Assembly (NCBI RefSeq): GCF_029335485.1
Contig: NZ_JARJLM010000430.1
Location: 1-43,138 of the forward strand
Direction: 5' to 3'
Source: Cupriavidus basilensis
GTDB lineage: Bacteria > Pseudomonadota > Gammaproteobacteria > Burkholderiales > Burkholderiaceae
DNA length: 43,138 bases
How positions within the stretch are numbered: the stretch's first letter is position 1; every line of letters begins with the position of its first letter. Positions 23,853-35,852 of this stretch are shown in pieces. The notes below the pieces were generated by a model. That model was not told where the DNA came from. It was given only the letters and a program-made list of their open reading frames with translations, and searched no databases. The position numbers were made by a program, and so were the translations under genes.

Positions 23853-25244
23853 ATGGACCGGAACACGCCGGAACGGCTGGAGGCAGGCGCGCTCGGGCTG
23901 GGCGAGTCCGTGGTGATGGGCGTGGCGGGCACGGCACCCGCCTTCAGCCTGGCAGCCACCACGGCCACCCTGGTCGCCGCGGTAGGCACGCTGGCGCCAG
24001 CCAGCCTGCTGTATTGCGGACTGATCATGTTCGGCGTGGCACTGGCCTACCAGCGGCTGAACCGGCTGCAACCCAGCGCCGGCGCCTGCTACGCCTGGGT
24101 GACCGGGATCTTCCATCCCGCGCTTGGCTTTTTCGCCGGCTGGGCGCTGCTGGTGGCTTCCGCGGTCTTCATGGTGTCCGGCACCATTCCCGCAGCGACG
24201 GCAACCCTGCTGCTGATCGATCCCGCGCTGGCCGGGCGCCCGCCCGTGGTAACGCTGGTGGCCGCCGGCTGGCTGATTGCGGTAAGCGCCGTGGTGATCA
24301 AGGGCATCAAGCTGACCAGCTACACACAGGTGGCGATGACGCTGATCGAGGTCGGGGTGCTGGCCGCGATCGCGCTCGCGGCCGTGTTGCGGGCGCCGCT
24401 CCCGCTGGCCCACCCGCTATCCCTGGGATGGCTGTCGCCGGCTGGCTTTACGCCGCAGCTGTTCGCCAACGGCGCGCTGGTGGCGCTGTTCTTCTTCTGG
24501 GGCTGGGACGTGACCGCCAACCTGACGGAGGAAACCCGCGATCCCACGAGGGCGCCGGGACGCGGCGCGCTGCTGGCCATGGTCGTCGTGCTCGCGCTGT
24601 TCATGGTGTTCGTCGCAGCCTGCCTGGCCGTACTGAGCGACCAGGAGATCCGCCAGGCCGGCACCAACGTAGTATTCGCGCTGGCGGCGCGGCTGCTGCC
24701 GCGGCCATGGGACTACCTGGCGGTGCTCGCCGTCATGCTCAGCACGGTGGGAACGCTGGAGACCTCGATCCTGCAGTTCACCCGCACGCTCTATGCCAAG
24801 GGCCGCGATGGCCTGCTGCACCCGCGCTATGCCGAACTGCACCGGACCTGGCGCACGCCCTGGGTGGCCACCGTGGTGATCGCCGCTCTCGGCCTGCTGC
24901 TGCTCGCCCTGTCCGCCCGTTTCGCCAGCGTGGGCCAGATCATCCAGGACTCGGTCAACAGCATCGGCTTCCAGGTGGCGTTTTATTATGGGCTGGCCGG
25001 CTTCGCCTGCGCCTGGCACTCCCGGCACGGCGCCGCCCGCGCGCCCGCCAGGCTGCTGCTGCTGGTGCTCTGGCCCGCCTGCAGCGCGGCCTTCCTGTGG
25101 TTCATCGCGCTATACAGCATCCCCAGCTTCGACCTGCCCACGCGCGTGATAGGTCTGGGTGGCATCGCCGCGGGCGTGGTGCCGTTCCTGCTCAACCGGC
25201 GCCGGCAGCTTGCCGCCAGCGCCGAGGGCCCGGCCCCGGGCTGA
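23853..25244 (+). CDS. APC-superfamily amino acid permease
   Basis: The start at 23853 (MDRNTPERLEAGALGLGESV) has TGGGAGA upstream; the longer open frame overlaps the AraC gene. The 463-residue protein has about 12 membrane segments and the APC N-terminal pattern GVAGTAPAFSLAATTATLV with a helix-breaking gly-rich TM1, plus FFWGWDVTANLTEETRDP in the TM6 region, where substrates bind. It would import amino acids or amines by proton symport in the inner membrane. A weak -10 (TATAGT at 23817) lies upstream, so it may have its own promoter. It is convergent with the TetR gene, with 2 bp between stop codons. Confidence 0.92.
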   Translation: MDRNTPERLEAGALGLGESVVMGVAGTAPAFSLAATTATLVAAVGTLAPASLLYCGLIMFGVALAYQRLNRLQPSAGACYAWVTGIFHPALGFFAGWALLVASAVFMVSGTIPAATATLLLIDPALAGRPPVVTLVAAGWLIAVSAVVIKGIKLTSYTQVAMTLIEVGVLAAIALAAVLRAPLPLAHPLSLGWLSPAGFTPQLFANGALVALFFFWGWDVTANLTEETRDPTRAPGRGALLAMVVVLALFMVFVAACLAVLSDQEIRQAGTNVVFALAARLLPRPWDYLAVLAVMLSTVGTLETSILQFTRTLYAKGRDGLLHPRYAELHRTWRTPWVATVVIAALGLLLLALSARFASVGQIIQDSVNSIGFQVAFYYGLAGFACAWHSRHGAARAPARLLLLVLWPACSAAFLWFIALYSIPSFDLPTRVIGLGGIAAGVVPFLLNRRRQLAASAEGPAPG

Positions 25245-25246
25245 GC

Positions 25247-25843
25247 TCAAGCCGGCTCGCCCGGTGCACGGCTGCGGCTGGGGGTTACCGAGGCGATCAG
25301 CAAGGTCGCCGTGGCCTCGATGCGTTCCGGCGCGCCGAACAGGCGTGCCACCACCAGGCCGCTCTGCAGCGCGCCGAACACCGCTTGGGCCAGCGCTTGC
25401 GGCGGTATCGGCAAGAGCGTTCGCCTGGCGGCCTGCGCGGACGCCAGCAAGCGTGTGAGCCAGGCTTCATTCAGCCGGTAGAAATCCTTGAGGATGCGAT
25501 GTACCCCCTCGGGCAGGAATGCGGTCTCGGCTGACAGCATGCCGACCAGGCAGATGGCATCGCCGCCCGCCGTGGCGAGCCAGGGCTCCAGGTAAGCGCG
25601 CGCCTGCGCCTCGGCCGGCAGGCCGGTATCGATGCCGCGCACGTGCCCGCAGATACGCGCGCTGTATTCCGTCACGGCCGCCTGCAGCAGGTCCTCCTTG
25701 GAGGGGAAGTGGTAGTGGATGCTGGACGTCTTGACCCCGACTCGTTCGGCGAGGTCCCGGTAGCTGAAGCCATTGAATCCCCGCTGCCTGACCAGCAACA
25801 GGGTGTGCTCTAGCAGTTGCTCTCGTACGGACTGGGTTGTCAT
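25247..25843 (-). CDS. TetR/AcrR-family transcriptional regulator
   Basis: The 198-residue protein has an N-terminal TetR helix-turn-helix (about 20-55: FSYRDLAERVGVKTSSIHYH, FPSKEDLLQAA) and a helical ligand-binding domain. It lies 160 bp downstream of the DGAR-repeat gene on the same strand. The promoter of that gene carries two TATCTACTAGTAGATA palindromes, typical in length for TetR operators, so self-repression of a two-gene unit is likely (inference). Its stop abuts the APC permease stop. Confidence 0.93.
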   Translation of the reverse strand: MTTQSVREQLLEHTLLLVRQRGFNGFSYRDLAERVGVKTSSIHYHFPSKEDLLQAAVTEYSARICGHVRGIDTGLPAEAQARAYLEPWLATAGGDAICLVGMLSAETAFLPEGVHRILKDFYRLNEAWLTRLLASAQAARRTLLPIPPQALAQAVFGALQSGLVVARLFGAPERIEATATLLIASVTPSRSRAPGEPA

Positions 25844-25920
25844 ATGGCCTTTATCCGCCTATCGGCGGACCCTCGGAACGGCGGTAGCTGGACGGATAGC
25901 GGCTCCGCCCAATGGCAAAG

Positions 25921-25937
25921 AGCCGGGGTGGCCGGCT
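25921..25937 (-). terminator. Weak hairpin between the DGAR-repeat and TetR genes
   Basis: AGCCGG and CCGGCT pair around GGTGG. On the minus strand the hairpin is followed by CTTTGCC, a poor U-tract, so it may attenuate rather than stop transcription into the TetR gene. Confidence 0.3.
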
Positions 25938-26003
25938 CCTGGCATCCATCACGGCGCACTTCGTCCTGACGGACTGACGCAGGGGCTCGCCCCTTGCTCA
26001 AGC

Positions 26004-26480
26004 TCAAGCGTTGGCGCCTTCGGTGAAGACATCGAACCTGCCGGTACGGGCGCCGTCCGTGTAGGGGTCGGCGCTGCGGGCCGGGGAAGCCGAAACACTG
26101 CTGCGGTCCAGGCCGGCGACGATACGGGCGCCATCCGTGTACGGGTCGGCCTTGCCGACGCGGGCGCCGTCCGTGTAGGCGTCGACGCTGCGGGCAGGGC
26201 TGGCCGACACGCCGGTGCGGTCCAGGCCGGCCACGATACGGGCGCCGTCGGTGTACGGATCGGCCTTGCCGGCGCGGGCACCTTCGCTGAAGGTGTCGAA
26301 CTTGCCGCTGCGCGCGCCGTCGGTAAAGGCGTCAGGCGTGCTGGTGCGGAAGACGTAGCCGTACTTGTCGCCGTAGAAGCTGCTGTCCTTCGGGCCCGAG
26401 GCCTGAGCCTGGCCTGCCACGAAGGCGGCGGCGAGCGTGGCGGCGGTGATCAGGCTCTTGGCAAGGAAACGGGTGTTCAT
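26004..26480 (-). CDS. Exported protein with seven DxYTDGAR-type repeats
   Basis: The start at 26480 (MNTRFLAKSLITAATLAAAF) has GGAGAGC upstream. The 158-residue product has a signal peptide cut near residue 27 (QAQA|SG), so it is probably periplasmic or secreted. The rest is built on the octapeptide D-x-[FY]-[ST]-[DE]-G-A-[RN], at 50, 62, 74, 100, 112, 138 and 150, with spacings of 12 or 26 residues. Residues 74-111 and 112-149 are near-identical 38-residue (114-bp) tandem copies containing IVAGLDR and VSASPARS. Regular acidic Asp/Glu could bind cations, but that is a guess. I recognise no named family. It is upstream of the TetR gene. Confidence 0.85.
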   Translation of the reverse strand: MNTRFLAKSLITAATLAAAFVAGQAQASGPKDSSFYGDKYGYVFRTSTPDAFTDGARSGKFDTFSEGARAGKADPYTDGARIVAGLDRTGVSASPARSVDAYTDGARVGKADPYTDGARIVAGLDRSSVSASPARSADPYTDGARTGRFDVFTEGANA

Positions 26481-26566
26481 GATGCTCTCCATCGAAAGTG
26501 AGGATCCGCGCTGGGGCAGGATCAGGATCAATTAGTCGCTACGTTCTGGAATCCCTTACAGCCAGT

Positions 26567-26582
26567 TATCTACTAGTAGATA
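26567..26582. promoter_or_regulatory. TetR-type operator, downstream copy (TATCTACTAGTAGATA)
   Basis: A perfect 16-bp palindrome, identical to that at 26698-26713; the identity extends over 20 bp (26566-26585 and 26697-26716). It lies in the leader of the DGAR-repeat gene, where binding could block elongation or support looping with the promoter copy. Confidence 0.65.
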
Positions 26583-26693
26583 GATTAACGGGCCAAAAAA
26601 AACGGGAATTACCCAAGTGTTGCGCTGGATCCCTCTTTCCTGCCTCGGCCTTCTGTTTCCGGGCGGGGCGGAGCAGCGGTGTCCATGGCTCGA

Positions 26694-26722
26694 ATATTAT
26701 CTACTAGTAGATAGATAGTCAA
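26694..26722 (-). promoter_or_regulatory. Sigma-70 promoter with TetR-type operator in the spacer
   Basis: On the minus strand TTGACT (26717-26722) and TAATAT (26694-26699) are separated by exactly 17 nt, a near-consensus sigma-70 promoter. The palindrome TATCTACTAGTAGATA (26698-26713) fills the spacer and touches the -10, so a bound repressor would exclude RNA polymerase. Transcription would enter the DGAR-repeat gene after a leader of about 205 nt. Confidence 0.75.
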
Positions 26723-26810
26723 GATATTTTCAGGACTTTCGTTGAAGTACATCATGCATCACCCGGATTCCGGCTCCGCCCGCGCTGTGACCGACCTGCC
26801 CGCAATATCA

Positions 26811-26844
26811 AAAAACGGACGGCAGCCCAGGCTGCCGTCCGTTT
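26811..26844 (-). terminator. Rho-independent terminator of glpSTPQUV
   Basis: AAACGGACGGCAG (26813-26825) pairs perfectly with CTGCCGTCCGTTT (26832-26844). Read on the minus strand the stem is followed by TTTTTTG. It lies 53 bp after the glpV stop and is the clear end of the glycerol transporter operon. Confidence 0.9.
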
Positions 26845-26896
26845 CAGTGCCACGCCGCGCCCGGTCCGGCGCGCGGCAATGGATCGCCCTTTCAAC

Positions 26897-28639
<1,743 letters not shown>

Positions 28640-28767
28640 TGACGTCTCCTCGAGAATCCCCCTCCCTGCTCTTTGTCTGGGTCGCGGTCCGGGGAAGGTG
28701 CAGGCCGCTGTGCCCATTGACGAAAAATCCGTCGCTTCATGCTTGCCGGCTGTCTTGCCGGCTTTCT

Positions 28768-29076
28768 TCAGCCCTTGCGCATCACCAGCGCCAGCGCCAG
28801 CATCGAGACCACGAAGCTGATCCAGATCGAAGGCTCCTCGGCCAGCGAGAACCACGCCACCATCTGCTCGCCCAGGCCCACCCAGGCCAGGTTGATCCAG
28901 GCGGCGCACATCAGGCCGATGAACAGCCGGTCGCCGCGCGTGGTGGCGATGGGCAGGAAGCCCTTGCGCTCCGTCGTCGGCGCCCGGCTCTCCCACACCG
29001 TCATGCCGATCAGCATCGCCACCACGCTGATAAAGAACACGGCCACCGGCGTGGTCCAAACCATCCAGTTGAGCAT
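28768..29076 (-). CDS. glpU: Small membrane protein of the glycerol ABC transporter (DUF2160)
   Basis: The 102-residue product starts MLNWMVWTTPVAVFFISVV with GGAGAGGAGA upstream. Three hydrophobic helices are visible (about 5-26, 50-70 and 82-100), separated by short polar loops. It matches the DUF2160 protein found only with this transporter type, named GlpU in Rhizobium leguminosarum. Its exact role is unsettled; an accessory inner-membrane subunit is likely. It sits 13 bp after glpQ. Confidence 0.88.
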   Translation of the reverse strand: MLNWMVWTTPVAVFFISVVAMLIGMTVWESRAPTTERKGFLPIATTRGDRLFIGLMCAAWINLAWVGLGEQMVAWFSLAEEPSIWISFVVSMLALALVMRKG

Positions 29077-29089
29077 GGCTCTCCTCTCC

Positions 29090-29903
29090 TTACACGCGGC
29101 CCATCGCGAAACCCTTCGCGATGTAGTGCCGTACAAACCAGATCACGATGCCGCCCGGGACGATGGTCAGCACGCCGGCCGCGGCCAGCACGCCCCAGTC
29201 CATGCCGGAGGCGGACACGGTGCGCGTCATGGTGGCGACGATGGGCTTGGCGTTGACCGACGTCAGCGTACGCGCCAGCAACAGCTCCACCCAGCTGAAC
29301 ATGAAGCAGAAGAACGCGGCCACCCCCACGCCTGCCTTGATGAGCGGCAGGAAGATGGTGAGGAAGAAACGCGGGAACGAGTAGCCGTCCACATAGGCGG
29401 TCTCGTCGATCTCGCGCGGCACGCCCGACATGAAGCCCTCCAGGATCCACACCGCCAGCGGCACGTTGAACACCAGGTGCGCCAGCGCCACGCCAAGGTG
29501 GGTATCCATCAGCCCGACGGTGGTGTAGAGCTGGAAGAACGGCAGCAGGAACACCGCCGGCGGCGTCATGCGGTTGGTCAGCAGCCAGAAGAAGACATGC
29601 TTGTCGCCGATGAACCGGTAGCGTGAAAACGCATAGGCCGCGGGCAGCGCCACCGTGATCGAGATCACGGTGTTCATCGCCACATAGATCATCGAGTTGA
29701 TATAGCCCGAGTACCAGGATGGGTCGGTGAAGATGGTCCTGTAGTGCTCCAGCGTGAAATCGTTGGGCAGCAGCGACAGCGTCGAGACGATCTCCTCGTT
29801 GGACTTGAACGACATGTTCAGCATCCAGTAGATCGGCAGGATGGCAAAGACCAGGTACGCCACCAGGAAGAGTGCGCGCCAGTATGTCGCGCTCTGTTTG
29901 GCT

Positions 29904-29911
<8 letters not shown>
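29090..29911 (-). CDS. glpQ: Glycerol ABC transporter permease
   Basis: The 273-residue inner-membrane protein has six predicted helices and the binding-protein-dependent permease EAA loop near EIDETAYVDGYSFPRFFLTI, where it contacts an ATPase subunit. It resembles MalG-type permeases, with FILPIYWMLNMSFKS-like N-terminal features (AILPIYWMLNMSFK). Its start overlaps the glpP stop by 8 bp. Confidence 0.92.
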
Positions 29912-30793
<882 letters not shown>

Positions 30794-30797
<4 letters not shown>

Positions 30798-31912
30798 GCC
30801 ACCAGCTCCTCGTTGACGTAGTAACAGGTATGACGGTTGAAAGCGGACAGCCAGACGGTCTCGCCCGCCCGCAGCGCCGCCGCTTCGGCGCCGAGCCGGC
30901 CGCGCACGATAGAGGCCTCGCCGGCGCCGCTGTCCCCGCCATCCCGCAAGGTGGCGGTGACCAGCCAGTAGGTGCCGATATCCTGCGCGCGCTCGACGCG
31001 CACCGGCACGGCCTGGGGATCGGTGCTGGCGGCCAGCCGCAGGTACTCGGGACGCACCCCCACCTTGAACGTGCCGGCGGCCTGCAGGGCCTGCGCGGTG
31101 GCCGGCGCCAGTTCGGGCATGTAGCGCCGCCCGGCAATCTCGATGGCACCGTCGCGCCAATGTCCCGCCAGGAAATTCATGCCCGGCGAGCCGATGAAGT
31201 TGCCGACGAAGGTATGCTCGGGCCGCTCGAACAGGGCATCCGCCGAGCCTACCTGCACCGCCTTGCCGCGCGACATCACCAGCACCTGTTCGGCGAACGT
31301 GAGCGCCTCGGTCTGGTCATGGGTGACGTAGATCAGGGTCAGCCGGAATTCGTGATGGATTTCCTTGAGCTTGCGGCGCAACTGCCATTTCAGGTGGGGG
31401 TCGATCACCGTCAGCGGCTCGTCGAACAGGATCGCCGACACGTCCTGGCGCACCAGCCCGCGGCCGAGCGAGATCTTCTGCTTGGCGTCGGCCGCCAGCC
31501 CGCTGGCACGGCGATCCAGCGCGGAGGACAGGTCCAGCATCTCGGCCACGCGGCCGACGCGCTCCTTGACCTGGGCGGCGGACACGCCGCGGTTGCGCAG
31601 CGGAAAGGCGAGATTCTCGCCCACGGTCATGGTGTCGTAGATCACCGGGAACTGGAACACCTGGGCAATATTGCGCGCCTGCGGCGTGGCCGCGGTCACG
31701 TCGCGGCCATCGAAGGAGATGGTGCCGTGCGAAGGCCGCAGCAGGCCGGAAATGCAGTTGAGCAAGGTCGTCTTGCCGCAGCCGGAGGGGCCGAGCAAGG
31801 CATAGGCGCCGCCGTCGTCAAAGGTGAACTTCAACGGCATCAGCGCATAGTCTTCGTCCGACTGCGGGTCGGGCCGGTAGGAATGGGCGAGATCGAGGTC
31901 GATGCGTGCCAT
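30794..31912 (-). CDS. glpT: Glycerol ABC transporter ATPase with non-canonical signature motif
   Basis: The 372-residue ATPase (start MARIDLDLAHSYRPDPQSDE at 31912) has Walker A GPSGCGKTT (41-49), Q-loop Gln87, Walker B ILFDE with Asp164-Glu165, and switch His198 in YVTHDQ. The ABC signature, normally LSGGQ, reads LAADAKQ at 139-145. A C-terminal TOBE/MalK-like domain follows (about 240-372). Its partner GlpS has the converse pattern, so the pair should have one complete and one degenerate ATP site. It starts 1 bp after the glpS stop. Confidence 0.92.
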
Positions 31913-31913
31913 C

Positions 31914-33014
<1,101 letters not shown>

Positions 33015-33090
33015 CGGGTCTCCGAATTCGTTATGCTTTTTACATCACACCAACAGTCATGATGCAGACGCACAAAACTTTGCTTTCCGC

Positions 33091-33149
33091 TCGTTTTAGC
33101 AAAGAAACGAACATAAAACAATCGTGCAGTGCATCATTTGTTTTCGTTT
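33091..33149. promoter_or_regulatory. Candidate GlpR operator cluster (TCGTTT half-sites)
   Basis: Three TCGTTT half-sites lie between glpS and glpR: 33091-33096 (plus), 33105-33110 (as AAACGA) and 33144-33149 (plus). The first two form an inverted repeat with an 8-nt centre. A longer arm AGAAACGAA (33103-33111) is repeated inverted as TTCGTTTCT (33143-33151). ACGAACATA at 33107-33115 also matches half of the E. coli GlpR site. Binding here could control both divergent genes. Confidence 0.5.
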
Positions 33150-33171
33150 CTGTTTGAACTAGAATGCCGAC

Positions 33172-33939
33172 ATGACCCTAAATCCCCGCCAGACCGCCCT
33201 GCTCGAAGAGGTACGCACCCAGGGCTTCGCTTCCATCGACGAACTCGCGCGCAAGTTCGGCGTGACCCTGCAGACCGTGCGGCGCGACGTCAACCTGCTG
33301 GCCGAAAACGGCATGCTGGCGCGCTTTCACGGCGGCGTGCGGGTGGAGGGCTCGACGGTGGAGAACATCGCCTACCGCCAGCGCCAGGTGCTCAATGCCG
33401 AGGGCAAGGCGCGCATTGCGCGCGCGGTGGCCAGCGCCGTGCCGGAGGGGTGTTCACTGATCCTGAATATCGGCACCACGGTCGAGGAAATCGCCCGTGC
33501 GCTGATGCATCACCGTGGCCTGCGCGTGATCACCAACAACCTGAACGTGGCCAGCATCCTGGCCGACAACCCCGATTGCGAGGTCATCGTGGCCGGCGGC
33601 GTGCTGCGCTCGCGCGACCGCGGCATCGTGGGCGAGGCCACGGTGGAGTTCATCAGCCAGTTCAAGGTGGATATCGGCCTGATCGGCATCTCGGGCATCG
33701 AGGCCGACGGCACGCTGCGCGACTACGACTTCCGCGAAGTCAAGGTGGCGCGGACCATCATCGAGCATTCGCGCGAGGTCTGGCTGGCGGCCGATGCCAG
33801 CAAGTTCAACCGGCAGGCCATGGTGGAACTGGCACGCTTTTCGGAAATCGACCGGCTGTTCACCGACGAGCCGCCCAAGCCGCCGTTCGAACGCATGCTG
33901 GAAGAAAGCGGAGTGAGCTGTGTGGTCGCCGAGGCGTGA
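33172..33939 (+). CDS. glpR: DeoR-family repressor of glycerol genes
   Basis: The 255-residue protein has the N-terminal DeoR helix-turn-helix (about 20-45: FASIDELARKFGVTLQTVRRD) and a C-terminal sugar-phosphate isomerase-like effector domain with ILNIGTTVEEIA and GISGIEADGTLRDYD, the usual phosphate-binding blocks. GlpR proteins repress glp genes and release DNA on binding glycerol-3-phosphate. It is divergent from glpSTPQUV and near glpK-glpD, which supports the name. A clear ribosome site is lacking. Confidence 0.92.
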   Translation: MTLNPRQTALLEEVRTQGFASIDELARKFGVTLQTVRRDVNLLAENGMLARFHGGVRVEGSTVENIAYRQRQVLNAEGKARIARAVASAVPEGCSLILNIGTTVEEIARALMHHRGLRVITNNLNVASILADNPDCEVIVAGGVLRSRDRGIVGEATVEFISQFKVDIGLIGISGIEADGTLRDYDFREVKVARTIIEHSREVWLAADASKFNRQAMVELARFSEIDRLFTDEPPKPPFERMLEESGVSCVVAEA

Positions 33940-34018
33940 GCAAGGCAGGCGGGCGGGCCCGCTGCCCCGCGGGCGAGGCGGTGCCGGCGCGGCTGGCGCC
34001 CGGCACCCGGTGAAGGCC

Positions 34019-34885
34019 TTACTTGAAGACGACGGTCTTGTGGCCGTTGAGCAGGATGCGGTGCTCGGCATGCCATTTGACGGCACGCGCCAGCGCCACG
34101 CATTCCACGTCGCGCCCCACCGCGGTGAGCTGTTCGGGATCCATGCTGTGATCCACGCGCTCGATTTCCTGCTCGATGATCGGACCTTCGTCGAGCGCCG
34201 CGGTCACGTAGTGCGCAGTGGCGCCGATCAGCTTCACGCCGCGGTCATGCGCCTGGTAGTACGGCTTGGCGCCCTTGAAGCTGGGCAGGAAGGAGTGATG
34301 GATGTTGATGGCGCGGCCAGCCAGCTTGCGGCACAGGTCGTCGGACAGCACCTGCATATAGCGCGCCAGCACCACCAGGTCGATGTTCTGCTCGCGCACG
34401 ATCTCGAACACCTTGTTCTCCTGCGCGGCCTTCTGCTCGGCAGAGGCGTTCATCATCGGCAGGTGGAAGAACGGAATATCGTACGAGGCCGCCAGCTGGT
34501 AGAAATCGCGGTGGTTCGACACGATCGCGGCGATCTCCACCGGCAGGCCGCTGGCCTTGGCGCGAAACAGCAGGTCGTTCAGGCAATGGCCGATCTTCGA
34601 CACCATGATCATCACGCGCGGCTTGACGCTGGCGTCGAACAGGTCCCACTGCATGGCGAACTGCTCGCCGACCGGCGCAAATGCCGCCTTCAGCGTAGCC
34701 AGGTCGGGACCGCCGGCGGCCGGCGTGAAATGCACCCGCATGAAGAAGCGGCCGGTGAACTCATCGCCGTACTGGTCGGAATCGACGATATTGCAGCCGT
34801 GCTGGAACAGCAGGCCCGAGACGGCGTGGACGATGCCAGGCTGGTCCGGGCAGGAGATGGTGAGAATGAATCCGGTATTGCTCAT
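34019..34885 (-). CDS. purU: Formyltetrahydrofolate deformylase
   Basis: The start at 34885 gives MSNTGFILTISCPDQPGIVH, the usual PurU beginning; an upstream GTG at 34915 is possible. The 288-residue protein has an N-terminal ACT domain (about 5-85) and a formyltransferase-like domain with Asn194, His196 and Asp232 (NIHHS and LDEGPI), matching PurN catalytic spacing. It hydrolyses 10-formyl-THF to THF and formate, balancing one-carbon pools. It separates glpR from glpK and has no evident glycerol role. It overlaps nothing and may be co-transcribed with the NUDIX gene upstream (26 bp apart). Confidence 0.93.
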   Translation of the reverse strand: MSNTGFILTISCPDQPGIVHAVSGLLFQHGCNIVDSDQYGDEFTGRFFMRVHFTPAAGGPDLATLKAAFAPVGEQFAMQWDLFDASVKPRVMIMVSKIGHCLNDLLFRAKASGLPVEIAAIVSNHRDFYQLAASYDIPFFHLPMMNASAEQKAAQENKVFEIVREQNIDLVVLARYMQVLSDDLCRKLAGRAINIHHSFLPSFKGAKPYYQAHDRGVKLIGATAHYVTAALDEGPIIEQEIERVDHSMDPEQLTAVGRDVECVALARAVKWHAEHRILLNGHKTVVFK

Positions 34886-34911
34886 CGTGTGTTGTTGTGT
34901 GGAGTGCGCGA

Positions 34912-35781
34912 TCACGCGCGGGGTGCGCCGGGCGCGCTCCAGCCGCGGCGGTTGAGCGCATCCAGCGTCACCAGGGTCGCGTCGACCGTCATGGCGCCAT
35001 CCGCCATGATAGCAAGCAATGCGTCCGGCTCGATACGGCGGTGCTCCGCCACCTCGCCGTCGCGGTTATGCGGCACGAAATCCGGCGGCAGCAACAGGTC
35101 GTACGCATACACGGCTTCCCATTGCACGCCTTCAGGAATTTCGCGCAGCACTTCGATCACGCCGTGCGCTTCGGCGCACTGCGCCAGCGCCGGGGGAATG
35201 CCGGACTCTTCGTCGCATTCGCGCACCAGCGTGGCGAGCGGATCGCTCCCGTGCGGCATCCCGCCCGCGACCAGGTTGTCCCACATGCCGGGATCGACCG
35301 CCTTGGCCGCGCTGCGCCGCGAAATCCACAATGCGCGCTCCCCGGCAATGATGCCGTTCATGTGCGAGGCAAAGGTCAATAGCCCGAGAAAACGCGCTGC
35401 CGCGCGCTCGATCGTGGCGAAGGCCGGCGCATCCAGCGCCGGCGTCACCGCGAACAGCTCGTCGCGCCAGCCGCGCACGTGGCCGGCGCCGGCCAGCCAG
35501 CGCGCCAGCCCCGCCAGCGCTTCGCTGCGCGTGGCGAAATCCGCGCAACGCGGCAGCAGCGCCACGCTGCCGTCATGCGGCTCGCCCAGCATGGCCGGCA
35601 CGGCATCCTGCGTGCGCAGGATCTGCGCATGCGCACGCGGCAGCCAGCCCACCTGGCGCCCCGCCACCGTCAGCCGCAGGTGGGCGGCGCCATCGAACGG
35701 GCTGCGTGCCGCGACCGACGCGGCGATGTGGGACAGGGCAGAGGCATCGTGGCCATGGCTAACGGGCAAGGTATCGGACAT
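34912..35781 (-). CDS. NUDIX hydrolase with DUF4743-like N-terminal domain
   Basis: The start at 35781 (MSDTLPVSHGHDASALSHIA) is the first ATG of the conserved part; no clear Shine-Dalgarno is seen. The 289-residue protein has an N-terminal domain (about 20-130) like that of Tnr3/thiamine-pyrophosphokinase-related NUDIX proteins, then a NUDIX domain. The NUDIX box reads G...SDPLATLVRECDEESGI: the core RExxEExG is intact, while the first conserved Glu is Ser. It would hydrolyse a nucleoside-diphosphate-X compound, possibly a damaged thiamine diphosphate. It is divergent from glpK, 71 bp away. Confidence 0.85.
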   Translation of the reverse strand: MSDTLPVSHGHDASALSHIAASVAARSPFDGAAHLRLTVAGRQVGWLPRAHAQILRTQDAVPAMLGEPHDGSVALLPRCADFATRSEALAGLARWLAGAGHVRGWRDELFAVTPALDAPAFATIERAAARFLGLLTFASHMNGIIAGERALWISRRSAAKAVDPGMWDNLVAGGMPHGSDPLATLVRECDEESGIPPALAQCAEAHGVIEVLREIPEGVQWEAVYAYDLLLPPDFVPHNRDGEVAEHRRIEPDALLAIMADGAMTVDATLVTLDALNRRGWSAPGAPRA

Positions 35782-35852
35782 GAATGACCGCGGCGGCCGG
35801 CAAGGCACGCCCGCGAGAGTGGCAAGAGTAAAGTGAATCCAGGACAAAACGC

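Larger units (their letters stand above)
26481..26896. other. Intergenic region with duplicated operator and glp terminator
   Basis: These 416 bp contain no credible gene. From left to right they hold the leader of the DGAR-repeat gene, the first palindrome (26567), a spacer, the promoter with the second palindrome (26694-26722), and the terminator of the glycerol ABC operon (26811-26844). Confidence 0.7.

Noticed and set aside
33093-33108. GTTTTA-GCAA-AGAAAC as a fourth IclR operator in the glp region
   Set aside because: One arm base is wrong, and the same bases are better explained as part of the TCGTTT/AAACGA GlpR-type inverted repeat.
33920-35836. 638-codon plus-strand frame over purU and the NUDIX gene
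   Set aside because: It is the mirror of two well-supported minus-strand genes and has no ribosome site or recognisable domain.
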